Source of the DNA: Kribbella sandramycini
GTDB taxonomy: Bacteria; Actinomycetota; Actinomycetes; Propionibacteriales; Kribbellaceae
Length of the DNA stretch: 64,000 nt
Direction of reading: 5' to 3'
NCBI RefSeq assembly: GCF_013131805.1
Contig: NZ_JABJRC010000004.1
Span: 124,001 to 188,000, forward strand
In this document: piece by piece, positions 1-8,229 of the stretch
Layout of the letters: every line of letters starts with the position of its first letter
Position numbering within the stretch: position 1 is the stretch's first letter
Made by a program: the position numbers and the translations under genes
Notes under the pieces: generated by a model
Database searches by the model: none
The model's input: the letters and a program-made list of their open reading frames with translations, nothing else
What the model was told of the DNA's origin: nothing

Positions 1-297
1 CGGGGTCGTCAGCCAGCAGAAGATCGGGCCGGTGTCACCGGCGTCCCGCAGGTCGAGCGCCTCCTCCAGGACGGCGGCGCCGATCCAGTCGGCGCCGGCG
101 GCGCGCGCGGCCTGGGCGACCGGGACGATGCCGTGCCCGTACCCGTCGGCCTTGACCACGGTCATCAGCTGGGCGCCCTCGGCATAACCACGCAGCGTGG
201 CCACGTTGTGCCGGATCGCAGCCAGGTCGACGATCGCCTCGGCGCGCGTCGGACGCTCGCGAGGCGGTCTGCCGTCTGGTGACCGGAGAGTAGCCAT
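1..297 (-). CDS. alr: Alanine racemase, N-terminal 99 residues (continues past the left edge)
   Basis: PLP-dependent racemisation of L- to D-alanine in the cytoplasm for peptidoglycan synthesis. Reading the minus strand from the ATG at 297 gives an open frame to the window edge. It contains VKADGYGHG at residues 48-56, the alanine racemase signature in which Lys49 binds PLP, preceded by the usual AIVDLAAIRHNV strand. The start lies 15 bp after the stop of the upstream HAD gene, so co-transcription is likely. No good Shine-Dalgarno is visible before this ATG; the first ~18 residues are poorly conserved in the family, so the exact start is uncertain. The linkage to nnr and acpS a few kb upstream is the usual actinobacterial arrangement. 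Confidence 0.93.
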   Translation of the reverse strand, partial: MATLRSPDGRPPRERPTRAEAIVDLAAIRHNVATLRGYAEGAQLMTVVKADGYGHGIVPVAQAARAAGADWIGAAVLEEALDLRDAGDTGPIFCWLTTP

Positions 298-312
298 AGC
301 TCTACCAGTGTC

Positions 313-972
313 TCAGGCCCCGCTGATCAATCCCGGGAGGGATGACATCTTGTGGAAAACTTCACGCGCTGTCGCCAGCTTCGCCGGGTCCGTCATCCCG
401 GCGTAGCCGAAGACCGTCATCCCGGCCGCGTTGGCCGCCGCGACGCCGAGCGGGCTGTCCTCGACGACCACGCAGTCCGCCGGCGGAACGCCTTGGCTGG
501 CGGCCGCGTGCAGGAACAGATCGGGCGCGGGTTTGCCGTGCGCGACGTCCTCGGCGCTGAAGATTCGGCCCGCGAACCGGTCGAGAAAGCCGACCGCGGT
601 GAGCGCCGTCCGGATCCGCCGGTGCGTTCCGGAGGAGGCCAGACAGTACGGCGTACCGGCAGCGTCCAGCTGGTCGAGGACGTCCTCGACGCCCTCGATC
701 GCCTGCAGGTGCGCGAAGCCGTCGAAAAGCCGCTGGTGGTATCGGTCCTCGAGATCGGCGGGCAGCGGGCGGCCGAGTTGCGCTTCGGCGTTCTCGCGCA
801 TCGACTTCATGCTGCCGCCCATGAAATCGCGGACTGCCTCGTCGAACGTGTACGGCAGACCGGCCTCGGTGAGCAGCTCGGCCAGGATCGTGTTGGCCAG
901 CCGCTCGGAGTCCACCAGCACGCCGTCGTTGTCGAAGATCACCAGACCGGTCACGCAGGAGACCCTACGCAA
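313..972 (-). CDS. HAD-superfamily phosphatase (beta-phosphoglucomutase-like subfamily)
   Basis: Small soluble hydrolase of 219 residues, about the usual size for HAD subfamily IA. All four HAD motifs are visible: FDNDGVLVDSE (nucleophile Asp and general acid Asp, residues ~13-23), ASSGT (motif II), the Lys in HGKPAPD (motif III) and VVEDSPLG (motif IV). The helical cap lies between motifs I and II, as in sugar-phosphate phosphatases and beta-phosphoglucomutases. Substrate cannot be read from sequence. The listed ATG at 972 may be too far upstream; a GTG at 954 (VTGLVIFDNDG) fits the family N-terminus better and has AGGG about 12 nt before it. The gene sits directly upstream of alr and may share its transcript. 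Confidence 0.85.
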   Translation of the reverse strand: MRRVSCVTGLVIFDNDGVLVDSERLANTILAELLTEAGLPYTFDEAVRDFMGGSMKSMRENAEAQLGRPLPADLEDRYHQRLFDGFAHLQAIEGVEDVLDQLDAAGTPYCLASSGTHRRIRTALTAVGFLDRFAGRIFSAEDVAHGKPAPDLFLHAAASQGVPPADCVVVEDSPLGVAAANAAGMTVFGYAGMTDPAKLATAREVFHKMSSLPGLISGA

Positions 973-1012
973 CCGGCCTGGTGCCTCCCGTGCTCAACTC
1001 TCCTGGATCGAA

Positions 1013-2227
1013 CTAGCTCTCATCGATTTCGAAGGCGTTGAAGTAGAACCGCTGCTTGGTGTTGTTGGTCGACACGACCTCGACGCCGAAGTCGACCTGC
1101 CAGGTGGTCGAGTTCGCCGGGATCCACTTGCGGGCCTCGAGGTCCTTGAAGAACGCCTGCAGCGGCATGGTGCCGGCGGCCTGCGTGTTCACGGACTTGT
1201 AGGTGAAGATGCCGCCCTGCGAGTTCACGCCGCCGGTCTTCCACACCTCGTACTGCTGGCCGCCGATGGTCGTGGTGCCGACCTTGGAGCCGGCCGGGGT
1301 CTGGCCGTGGTTCTGCGTCCAGATCATCAGCTCGTTCTCGAAGCCGTTGTTGATCCAGACGTCGAAAGCGATGTTGTAGATGCAGCCCGAGCAACTCGGC
1401 CCGACGCCCGCGAACTTGGCCGACTGGATCTTCGCCAGCGGGAAGTCGTCGTAGTCCTTGTGCACGTTGGGATACGCCTGGACGCCGTTGTCGCCGGGCC
1501 GGGCCTGGGTGACGTCCTCGTACCAGCTGTTGTAGTTGCAGACCGCCATCGTGTACGTGCCGTTGTGGTTGTTCCACATGTTGTTGTGCACGTAGTACTG
1601 GCCGTACGTCCGGCCCTCGCCCGCGTTACCGGTGGCGGTGGTCGTCCAGGTCGGCTTGGTGCACGACTGGCCCGGGTTGGTGGTCGGCGGCGTAGTCGTC
1701 GGCGTCACGGTCGGCGGCTTGGTCGGGGTCGACGTCGTCGCGGTCGGAGTCGGCTTCGGAGTGGGTTTCGGCGTCGGCTTCGGGGTTGCCGTCACGGTCG
1801 GCGTCGGCGTCGTCGGCTGCGCGGGCGCGGCGACGAAGTCGTAGTGCGCGGTGTAGCGCAGTTTGGTGCCGCTGCGGTAGCTCTGGCCGTCGCGGCGGAG
1901 CGCGCGCAGCCGGTAGCTCTTGTCGGTGGTTCGGGCCGGGTCGATCGACAGCTGGGCGGGCCCGGACGCGATCGCGGTGATCGCGACCGGCTTCTTGCCG
2001 AAGCCGTGCAGGACCGTGCAGCCGGAGCTCTTGTCGAGGACACAGCTCTCGACGCGCCCGACACTCGGGAGATCGGTGACCGTGCTGACCGCGGTACCGG
2101 TGGTGGACGCCGCGACGGGGTTCTCCTTGGCCGCCTGGACGGCGATCGGCACGGCGACCAGGCCGGCCAGTGCGAGGAAGACCGCCGGGACGACGAGTCG
2201 GCGCCGGGCAGTTCGGAAGGGGGGCAT
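1013..2227 (-). CDS. Secreted GH12-type beta-1,4-glucanase with Pro/Thr linker
   Basis: Probably an extracellular endoglucanase or xyloglucanase. The start at 2227 is chosen because it gives a normal signal peptide (FRTARRR then a hydrophobic stretch ending near AVQA, residue 32) and has AAGGA about 9 nt upstream; a longer frame to 2356 has neither. The protein has 404 residues. Residues ~40-135 form an unassigned N-terminal region with a Cys pair. Residues ~137-186 are a Pro/Thr/Lys linker with repeated KPTP. Residues ~187-404 look like a glycoside hydrolase family 12 jelly roll: NELMIW (candidate nucleophile Glu299) and FGVEV (candidate acid/base Glu383), with the Trp/Tyr/Asn-rich substrate strand YYVHNNMWNN. 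The family call is from motif recognition, not a search. Plant-polymer degradation would fit a soil actinomycete. Confidence 0.82.
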   Translation of the reverse strand: MPPFRTARRRLVVPAVFLALAGLVAVPIAVQAAKENPVAASTTGTAVSTVTDLPSVGRVESCVLDKSSGCTVLHGFGKKPVAITAIASGPAQLSIDPARTTDKSYRLRALRRDGQSYRSGTKLRYTAHYDFVAAPAQPTTPTPTVTATPKPTPKPTPKPTPTATTSTPTKPPTVTPTTTPPTTNPGQSCTKPTWTTTATGNAGEGRTYGQYYVHNNMWNNHNGTYTMAVCNYNSWYEDVTQARPGDNGVQAYPNVHKDYDDFPLAKIQSAKFAGVGPSCSGCIYNIAFDVWINNGFENELMIWTQNHGQTPAGSKVGTTTIGGQQYEVWKTGGVNSQGGIFTYKSVNTQAAGTMPLQAFFKDLEARKWIPANSTTWQVDFGVEVVSTNNTKQRFYFNAFEIDES

Positions 2228-2504
2228 GCGAAAAGATCCTTCGTTTGCTTCGACGAGCCGCCCGCTGTGTTGCCCCAGTGCTACCGCGACCGGCCGCGTC
2301 ACCTTGATTCGGTTGGATCCCCAGTGGGACCGGCAGACGCCGGCCGTGGTGTGCACGTTCGCGACCGTGTACGGGCGCTGACGTTATCGAACCGTGATCT
2401 GATCCGCCACCCCCAGGGCGGCCCTTTCCGCGTCTTTACGTTGCCTTCACGGTATCGACCCACTGCAACGAACGCGTCACCCGTTGCGTCCCTAGGGTGT
2501 GAAG

Positions 2505-3284
2505 ATGCGGATGATCGCCCTCGTCGGAGCCGGACTGCTGCTCGCCCTGACCGCCTGCGGAAACGACGCGCCCGCCGGCGGCGGCTCGCTGACCGGCAAG
2601 ACCTACCTGTCCACGGCCGTCACCGAGGACGGCAAGCCCAAACAGCTCGCGCAGAACACGAAGGTGCGGCTGCAGTTCACCGACGACGGCCGCCTGATCG
2701 CGGACGCCGGGTGCAACTCGATGCAGGGCCGCGTCTCGGTCGACGACGGGCGGATCACGCTGACGGACGGCGGCCTGGCCTCGACGGACATGGGCTGCCC
2801 CGGCCGCCAGGACCAGGACGGTTGGCTGACCCGCATCCTGTCCGACAAACCGAAGTGGTCACTGAACGCCACCACGCTGACCATCAGCACCGCGAGTACG
2901 ACGATCTCCCTCACCGACCGGGAGGTCGCGGAGCCCGATCTGGCAGTCGACGGCACCCGTTGGACCCTCGACACGATCATCGAGGGCGATGTGGCCTCCC
3001 ATCAGGTCGGCGCCGAGAAGGCGTGGATCACGCTGAACGGCGATCGAGTCACCGGATCGACCGGGTGCAACGAGCTACAGGGCAAGGTCACCCGGGCCGA
3101 CGGCAAGCTGACTTTCGGCGAGCTCTCCACCACCCGGATCGCCTGCAGCGGTGAGGCCGGCAAGACGGAGGCGGCGCTGCTGAAAGCGCTGAAGGGTGAG
3201 GTCAGCTACTCGGTGGAGTCCAACCGGCTGAGCCTGACAACTGCGGACGGCAAGGGCGGCGTCACCTTCTCGGCCACTCGCTAG
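2505..3284 (+). CDS. META-domain (HslJ-like) lipoprotein, two tandem domains
   Basis: Putative surface lipoprotein of 259 residues. The N-terminus MRMIALVGAGLLLALTAC is a lipoprotein signal with lipobox LTAC, then an Ala/Gly-rich spacer. Two copies of a META (DUF306/HslJ) domain follow: the recurrent G-C-N element is seen as AGCNSMQGRV (first copy) and TGCNELQGKV (second copy), each followed by a second Cys (MGCPG and IACSG). META proteins are linked to envelope stress and heat-shock phenotypes in enterobacteria; the role here is unknown. A GTG at 2499 is an alternative start, but AGGG at 2494-2497 is spaced properly only for the ATG at 2505. The 3' end overlaps the convergent nnr gene by 4 bp. 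Confidence 0.85.
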   Translation: MRMIALVGAGLLLALTACGNDAPAGGGSLTGKTYLSTAVTEDGKPKQLAQNTKVRLQFTDDGRLIADAGCNSMQGRVSVDDGRITLTDGGLASTDMGCPGRQDQDGWLTRILSDKPKWSLNATTLTISTASTTISLTDREVAEPDLAVDGTRWTLDTIIEGDVASHQVGAEKAWITLNGDRVTGSTGCNELQGKVTRADGKLTFGELSTTRIACSGEAGKTEAALLKALKGEVSYSVESNRLSLTTADGKGGVTFSATR

Positions 3285-4675
3285 AGGAGCTGGCGAGTCA
3301 CCTCGGGTAGCGCTGCCGCAACCTTCATCGCGGTGACCGGGCCGTCTGTGGCGGCCAACTGGCCGGCGGCGGCGTGCAGGTAGGCCGCGACCGCTGCGGC
3401 CTCGAACTCGGGGACGCCGCCGGCCAGGAGCGATCCGAGCAGCCCTGCGAGGACATCACCTGAGCCGGCCGTTGCCAACCATGGTGTGGCGATGGGGTTC
3501 ACGTACGCGCTGCCGTCGGGTTCGGCGACCACAGTGGTCGCGCCTTTCAGCAGTACGACGAGCCGGCGGTCCTCTGCGACCAGACGGGCGTAGTGCAGCC
3601 GCCGCGCCTCGATCTCGGCGCGCGGCACGCCGATCAGCTGGCTGAGCTCGCCTGCGTGTGGGGTGATCACCACGTAGCCGGCGCGGTCGGTGTCGAGGGC
3701 GGCGATGCCACCGGCGTCCACTACGACTGGCACCTCTTGCTGCTGGGTGATGCGGTCGAACAGCTCGCGGTCGAGCGTTTCGGGGCTGAGGCCCGAGCCG
3801 ACGGCCCAGGCCTGCACGCGGCCCTCGCCGACGACCACCTCGGGGTGTTTGGTTAGGACGGCCTGGGCGACGGCGTCCGGGCCGAGGTAGCGGAGCATGC
3901 CGAGCGGGCCGGCCAGTGCGCCGGTGGTGGCGATGACTGCGGCGCCGGGGTACTGCGTCGAGCCGGCGATCAGGCCGAGGACGCCGCGGGAGTACTTGTC
4001 GGAGTCGGCGTCCGGGACTGGGTAGAGCGCGCGGACGTCGGCGGACTGCAGCGACTGGACGGGCGCTTCGGGGAGGTCGAGCCCGATGTCGACCAGATGC
4101 ACCGGACCGCAGGCCGACGCGGCCGGATCGACCAGGTGGCAGATCTTGTGCGTGCCGAAGGTGACGGTGAGTGCTGCGTGCACATGTGGCTCTGGTGTCT
4201 CGCCGCTGTCCACATCCACTCCGGAGGGGATGTCGACGGCAACAATCGGTACGTCGTGTTCGGCGGCCAGTGTGACGGCGTCCAACGCGTCCGGTCGTAG
4301 ACCCGGCCGCCCGCCGATGCCGACGATCCCGTCGACCACGACGTCCGCACCGGGGATGTCTTCTGGTGTGCCAACCCGCCCGCCGGCTGCTTGCAGCGCG
4401 GTCAGACCGCCTTGGTGTGCCCGGTCGGAGAGCAGGACGGCGATCACCTGCGCCCCACGGCGGGCCAGCCGCGCACCGGCGTACAAGGCGTCGCCGCCGT
4501 TGTCACCGGAGCCGATCAGCAACACGACCCGAGCGCCGTACGTCCGCCTCAGGAAGTTGCTCAGCGCAACCGCCAGCCCGGTCGCCGCGCGCTCCATCAG
4601 CGTGCCCTCGGGCAGCCGGGCCATCAGCTCCGCCTCCGCCGCCCGAACCTGCTCCACGGTGTGCGCGCGCCGCAT
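3281..4675 (-). CDS. nnr: Bifunctional NAD(P)H-hydrate epimerase / ADP-dependent NAD(P)H-hydrate dehydratase
   Basis: Repairs damaged nicotinamide cofactors: the N-terminal YjeF_N domain epimerises R- to S-NAD(P)HX, and the C-terminal ribokinase-like domain dehydrates S-NAD(P)HX using ADP. The protein has 464 residues, normal for the fused enzyme. The N-domain shows GSGDNGGDAL (residues 55-64). The C-domain ends with the ribokinase-fold anion-hole motif TAGSGDV (about 402-408), with VITPHAGEL before it. The start is 1 bp after the acpS stop, giving translational coupling. The acpS-nnr-alr linkage is standard in actinobacteria, although here alr is displaced by three other genes. Confidence 0.95.
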   Translation of the reverse strand: MRRAHTVEQVRAAEAELMARLPEGTLMERAATGLAVALSNFLRRTYGARVVLLIGSGDNGGDALYAGARLARRGAQVIAVLLSDRAHQGGLTALQAAGGRVGTPEDIPGADVVVDGIVGIGGRPGLRPDALDAVTLAAEHDVPIVAVDIPSGVDVDSGETPEPHVHAALTVTFGTHKICHLVDPAASACGPVHLVDIGLDLPEAPVQSLQSADVRALYPVPDADSDKYSRGVLGLIAGSTQYPGAAVIATTGALAGPLGMLRYLGPDAVAQAVLTKHPEVVVGEGRVQAWAVGSGLSPETLDRELFDRITQQQEVPVVVDAGGIAALDTDRAGYVVITPHAGELSQLIGVPRAEIEARRLHYARLVAEDRRLVVLLKGATTVVAEPDGSAYVNPIATPWLATAGSGDVLAGLLGSLLAGGVPEFEAAAVAAYLHAAAGQLAATDGPVTAMKVAAALPEVTRQLL

Positions 4676-4676
4676 C

Positions 4677-5027
4677 TCAGCCCTCCAGAATCACCACAGC
4701 GGAGGCGATCCCCGCATCATGACTCAACGACAGATGCAGACTCTGTACCCCGAGCCGGGCCGCCTGCGCCGCCACCGTCCCCCGAATCTCCAACCACGGC
4801 CGCCCGGTCTCGTCCGTCTGCACCTCGGCGTCATGCCAATGCATCCCCGCCGGCGCCCCCAACGCCTTCGCCAACGCCTCCTTGGCCGCAAACCGAGCCG
4901 CCAGCGAAGCCGGCTTCCGCGCCGCCTCCACCGCCGTGAACACCCGATCCCGTAACCCCGGCGTCCGCTCCAGCGTCTTCATGAACCGCTCCACGTCGAC
5001 CACATCAATCCCCACGCCGACGATCAT
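4677..5027 (-). CDS. acpS: Holo-[acyl-carrier-protein] synthase
   Basis: Transfers 4'-phosphopantetheine from CoA to the carrier-protein serine of fatty acid synthase. The protein has 116 residues, the normal AcpS length. Diagnostic motifs are [11 protein letters not shown] at the N-terminus (Asp ligand of Mg) and [12 protein letters not shown] in the middle (catalytic Glu/Lys), and LSLSHD near the C-terminus. It is distinct from the Sfp-type PPTase at 26.5 kb, so the strain has separate primary and cluster-associated enzymes. It lies 9 bp downstream of the LacI-type gene and 1 bp upstream of nnr, so all three may be on one transcript. Confidence 0.96.
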   Translation of the reverse strand: MIVGVGIDVVDVERFMKTLERTPGLRDRVFTAVEAARKPASLAARFAAKEALAKALGAPAGMHWHDAEVQTDETGRPWLEIRGTVAAQAARLGVQSLHLSLSHDAGIASAVVILEG

Positions 5028-5036
5028 GCCGCCACC

Positions 5037-6041
5037 CTAACCCTTGTGCTTGGTGGTTGATTGGCGGACTTGGAGGGAGACGGCCAGGTCGAGGCGGAGG
5101 GCGGTGGGGGTGGCGCCCCGGGAGAGGTCGAGGACTAGGCGGGTGGCTAGTTCGGCCATGTGGTGGAGGGGTTGGTGGACGGTGGTGAGGGTGGGGCCTA
5201 CGTGTTGCGCGACGGGGAGGTCGTCGTAGCCGACGACGGAGAGGTCGCGGGGGATTTCGAGGGTGAGTTCGCGGGCGGCTTGGTAGACGCCGAGGGCGGT
5301 CAGGTCGGAGGCGGCGAAGATGGCGGTGGGCGGGTCGGGGAGGCGGAGCAGAGCGAGGGCTTCGCGGTGGCCGCCGGTGACGCTGAAGTCGCCGGTGCGG
5401 ACGAGAGCGGGGTCGACGGTGAGTCCGCTGGAGCGGAGGGCGTCGGTGTAGCCGTCGACGCGCTGACGGGAGCAGAGGACGTCGTCGGGGCCGCCGATGA
5501 CGGCGATCCGGGTGTGGCCGAGGGCGGTCAGGTGCTGGGTGGCGAGGCGGCCGCCGTTCCAGTTCGCCGAGCCGATCGCCGGTACGTCGGGGCCCACGTC
5601 GCCGACCGGGTCGACGACGACGAAGGGGATGCGCCGCGCCTCCAGCTGGGCACGCTGGTCGGCGTCCAGGTCGGAGAAGACCAGGATCGCGCCCAGCGGA
5701 CGCCGATTCAGCACCGACTCGATCCACTCCTGCCGCGGCCGCCAGGCTCCGCCACACTCCGAGAGCACCACCTCGACGCCCTCGGCCCGCGCGACCTCCT
5801 CGACGCCGCGGATCAGCTCGATCGCCCACTCGCCCCCGAGCTGGCTGAAGACCAGGTCGATCATCGGGGACGCCGGCGTCCCACTCGCCCGCCGCCGGTA
5901 GCCGTGCTCGCGGATCAGCCGCTCGACCCGGGCGCGGGTCTCCTCGGCCACATCGGCCCGCCCGTTCAGCACCTTGGAGACCGTCGGCACCGACACCCCG
6001 GCCTGTTCCGCGATCTCCGCGATCGTCACCCGCTGCGCCAC
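5037..6041 (-). CDS. LacI-family transcriptional regulator
   Basis: DNA-binding repressor with a sugar-type sensor domain, 334 residues from the chosen GTG at 6041. The N-terminal helix-turn-helix and hinge helix are clear: [19 protein letters not shown] then [16 protein letters not shown] and a YRRR basic patch. The rest resembles a periplasmic-binding-protein fold ending in dimerisation and ligand loops (DLSVVGYDD near the C-terminus). The open frame continues to 6110, but those 23 extra residues are not LacI-like. It is divergent from coaA (117 bp between starts) and 9 bp upstream of acpS. The ligand is unknown; the secreted glucanase at 1-2.2 kb is the only nearby sugar gene. Confidence 0.9.
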   Translation of the reverse strand: MAQRVTIAEIAEQAGVSVPTVSKVLNGRADVAEETRARVERLIREHGYRRRASGTPASPMIDLVFSQLGGEWAIELIRGVEEVARAEGVEVVLSECGGAWRPRQEWIESVLNRRPLGAILVFSDLDADQRAQLEARRIPFVVVDPVGDVGPDVPAIGSANWNGGRLATQHLTALGHTRIAVIGGPDDVLCSRQRVDGYTDALRSSGLTVDPALVRTGDFSVTGGHREALALLRLPDPPTAIFAASDLTALGVYQAARELTLEIPRDLSVVGYDDLPVAQHVGPTLTTVHQPLHHMAELATRLVLDLSRGATPTALRLDLAVSLQVRQSTTKHKG

Positions 6042-6157
6042 AGGCCAACTGTATCGGCCGATCGACCGAAAGTTTCGGACGCAGTGATGCCGGGTTGAGA
6101 CGAAGCCCACGCCGACGCGGTGTGGTGCGGTCCGCGCCTGTGGGAAGAATGGGGGCC

Positions 6158-7111
6158 ATGCTGCAGCCGCCGCGGGAGGTGACTCCCTACACCGAGCTGG
6201 ACCGTGCCGCTTGGGCGAAGCTGGCGGAGTCCACGGTTTCCCCGCTGACGGCCGAGGAAATCGAGCGTCTGCGCGGCCTCGGCGACGAGATCGACCTCGA
6301 CGAGGTCCGCGAGGTCTACCTCCCGCTGTCCCGGATCCTGTCGCTCTACGTCCGGCACGCGCGCGCCCTGCACGAGGACACCGAGAGCTTCCTCGGCAAA
6401 CCCGCCGCCACCCGGACGCCGTTCGTGATCGGCATCGGCGGCTCGGTTGCCGTCGGCAAGTCGACCACCGCCCGCCTGCTCCGCGAGCTGCTGGCCCGCT
6501 GGCCCGAGCACCCGCGCGTCGCGCTCGTCACCACCGACGGCTTCCTCTGGCCGAACGCCGAGCTCGAGCGCCGCGGCCTGATGCTCCGCAAAGGCTTCCC
6601 GGAGTCCTACGACCGCAAGTCGCTGCTCCGCTTCGTCGTCGAGGTGAAATCCGGGATGGACGCCGTCGAGGCGCCGGTCTACTCGCACCTGCACTACGAC
6701 CGCATGCAAGACGTCCGCACCACCGTCGAGCAGCCCGACATCCTGCTCCTCGAGGGTCTCAACGTCCTCCAGCCCGCCCCGCGGCACGCCGACGGCAAGA
6801 GCGGCCTGGCGGTCAGCGACTTCTTCGACTTCTCCGTATACGTCGACGCGGCCGCCGCCGACATCCGCTCCTGGTACGTGCACCGCTTCCTCAAACTCTG
6901 GGAGACGGCCTTCCGCAACCCCGAGTCGTACTTCGTCCGGTACGGAGAGCTCAGCCGCGAGGAGGCCGCGAAGAAGGCCGAATCGCTCTGGGACGGCATC
7001 AACGGCCCGAACCTGCGCGAGAACATCCTCCCCACCCGCTCCCGCGCCACCCTCGTCCTGCGCAAGGGCCAGGACCACGCCGTCCGCTGGGTCAGACTCC
7101 GGAAGCTCTGA
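6158..7111 (+). CDS. coaA: Pantothenate kinase, type I (CoaA)
   Basis: ATP-dependent phosphorylation of pantothenate, the first committed step of CoA synthesis. The protein has 317 residues, the normal type I length. It shows the Walker A motif [10 protein letters not shown] at residues 94-103, [20 protein letters not shown] and the YYVDA-like strand SVYVDAAA, all typical of CoaA. Starts at 6149 and 6158 are both possible; GGGAAG at 6142-6147 and the G-run at 6151-6155 favour 6158. The product feeds the same cofactor pool used by acpS on the opposite strand. Confidence 0.95.
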   Translation: MLQPPREVTPYTELDRAAWAKLAESTVSPLTAEEIERLRGLGDEIDLDEVREVYLPLSRILSLYVRHARALHEDTESFLGKPAATRTPFVIGIGGSVAVGKSTTARLLRELLARWPEHPRVALVTTDGFLWPNAELERRGLMLRKGFPESYDRKSLLRFVVEVKSGMDAVEAPVYSHLHYDRMQDVRTTVEQPDILLLEGLNVLQPAPRHADGKSGLAVSDFFDFSVYVDAAAADIRSWYVHRFLKLWETAFRNPESYFVRYGELSREEAAKKAESLWDGINGPNLRENILPTRSRATLVLRKGQDHAVRWVRLRKL

Positions 7112-7138
7112 CCCACCGCCCCACCCCCACCCCCATTT

Positions 7139-7532
7139 GCTGGGTCAGCCCACCAACCTGGTGAGTCAGCCCAGCAAACCGCGGGTGCACCCACCGCAGG
7201 CGGTTGGCCCACCCCCACCCCACCGGGCCAACCCACCAACCTGATGAGTCAGCCCACCAAACCGCAGGTGCACCCACCGCAGGCGGTTGGCCCACCCCCA
7301 CCCCACCGGGCCAACCCACCAACCTGATGGGTCAGCCCACCAAACCGCAGGTGCACCCACCGCAGGCGGTTGGCCCACCCTCGCCCTGCTGGGTCAACCC
7401 ACCAACCCGACGAGTCAGCCCACCAACCTGGTGAGCCAGCCCACCAAACCGCGGGTGCACCCACCGCAGGCGGTTGGCCCACCCTCGCCCTGCTGGGTCA
7501 GCCCACCAACCTGGTGAGTCAGCCCAGCAAAC
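7139..7532. repeat. Tandem array of an 83-bp unit (one unit expanded to 104 bp)
   Basis: Direct repeats fill most of the 458 bp between coaA and the convergent SGNH gene. The anchor GGTTGGCCC recurs at 7202, 7285, 7368 and 7472, i.e. spacings of 83, 83 and 104. The 104-bp unit is the 83-bp unit with an internal 21-bp element (CCCACCAACC plus a GAGTCAG tail) duplicated. The array begins and ends with the same ~40-bp block (near 7139-7178 and 7491-7531). Each unit holds the perfect palindrome GGGTGCACCC and a short hairpin CCGC-AG-GCGG. The unit length is not a multiple of 3 and the DNA is stop-poor on both strands, so the long frames across it are not taken as genes. Confidence 0.9.
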
Positions 7533-7569
7533 GGGGTGGTGGGGCTCGCTCCGTGTCTTGTGGGTTGGC

Positions 7570-8229
7570 CTAGGAGGTGGGGCGGAGGTGGCGGCCGAGG
7601 GCTCGGATGGTTTCGGCGGTGGCGACGGCGTCGCTGCGGGCGTTGCCGTGCCGGCCGTCCGAGCTGTAGAGCCCTGGGTCGGTCGACAGCGGGTGATCGG
7701 TGAGGTTCACGTGCACCGTCCCGAGCTTCTCGGCGAGGGCCGCCGTCCGCTCCGAGAGCGTGCGCATCCGCTGCCGCAGGCCCGGACGTAGCCACTCGAC
7801 GACGGCCGGGCTGTACGAGACGTCGAACATCCCCAGCGTCATGACCAGCGCACCGGCGTCCTGCAGCGTGGTGATCATCGTGGTCAGCTCGCGATCGACC
7901 CGATCCGCGTCGTAGGTCGCGGGGAACGCATCGTTGCCGCCGCCAACGACCAGGGCCAGATCAGGGCCGAAGGCAACGGCCGGTTCGAGCTGGCTCGCCA
8001 GGATCTCGCGGGTCCGCAACCCGCTGACGCCGAGGTTCAGATACGCGATCGGCCCGAGCTCATGAGCGATCCGGGCCGCCCACTGCAGATCGCTGTACCC
8101 CGCGACCGGCTCGCACAGCCCTTCGGCCACGCTGTCCCCGAGGACGACGAAGCGGCGCCACGGATGCCCGGCGAGCAACTCCTCGCTCTCGCCGTACGCC
8201 AGGCAGTACGGATCGGTCGCCTCGTTCAT
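7570..8229 (-). CDS. SGNH/GDSL-family esterase or lipase
   Basis: Probable serine esterase of 219 residues with no signal peptide, so likely cytoplasmic. SGNH blocks are visible: VVLGDSVAEGL (block I, nucleophile Ser), LNLGVSG (block II Gly), VVGGGNDAF (block III Asn), and DGRHGN near the C-terminus (candidate Asp/His of block V). The start at 8229 forms an ATGA overlap with the MFS gene stop; the open frame extends to 8292 without support. It is the last gene of a three-gene operon (ligase, MFS, esterase) that diverges from the plus-strand Hmo/HpgT operon. It could trim an ester from a cluster product, but that is inference. Confidence 0.85.
   Translation of the reverse strand: MNEATDPYCLAYGESEELLAGHPWRRFVVLGDSVAEGLCEPVAGYSDLQWAARIAHELGPIAYLNLGVSGLRTREILASQLEPAVAFGPDLALVVGGGNDAFPATYDADRVDRELTTMITTLQDAGALVMTLGMFDVSYSPAVVEWLRPGLRQRMRTLSERTAALAEKLGTVHVNLTDHPLSTDPGLYSSDGRHGNARSDAVATAETIRALGRHLRPTS

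Noticed and set aside
431-3154. 907-residue plus-strand open frame
   Set aside because: It runs antisense across the HAD and glucanase genes and through the META gene in the wrong frame; composition is a GC-rich shadow with no domain.
7139-7532. CRISPR array
   Set aside because: Units repeat along their whole length with no unique spacers, and no cas gene is nearby. The same holds for 28925-29440.
7166-7573. Several repetitive 65-77 residue frames (PTHQPDESAHQT-like) on both strands
   Set aside because: They are translations of the 83-bp array. The unit length shifts frame at each copy and equivalent frames occur on both strands, with no ribosome site.
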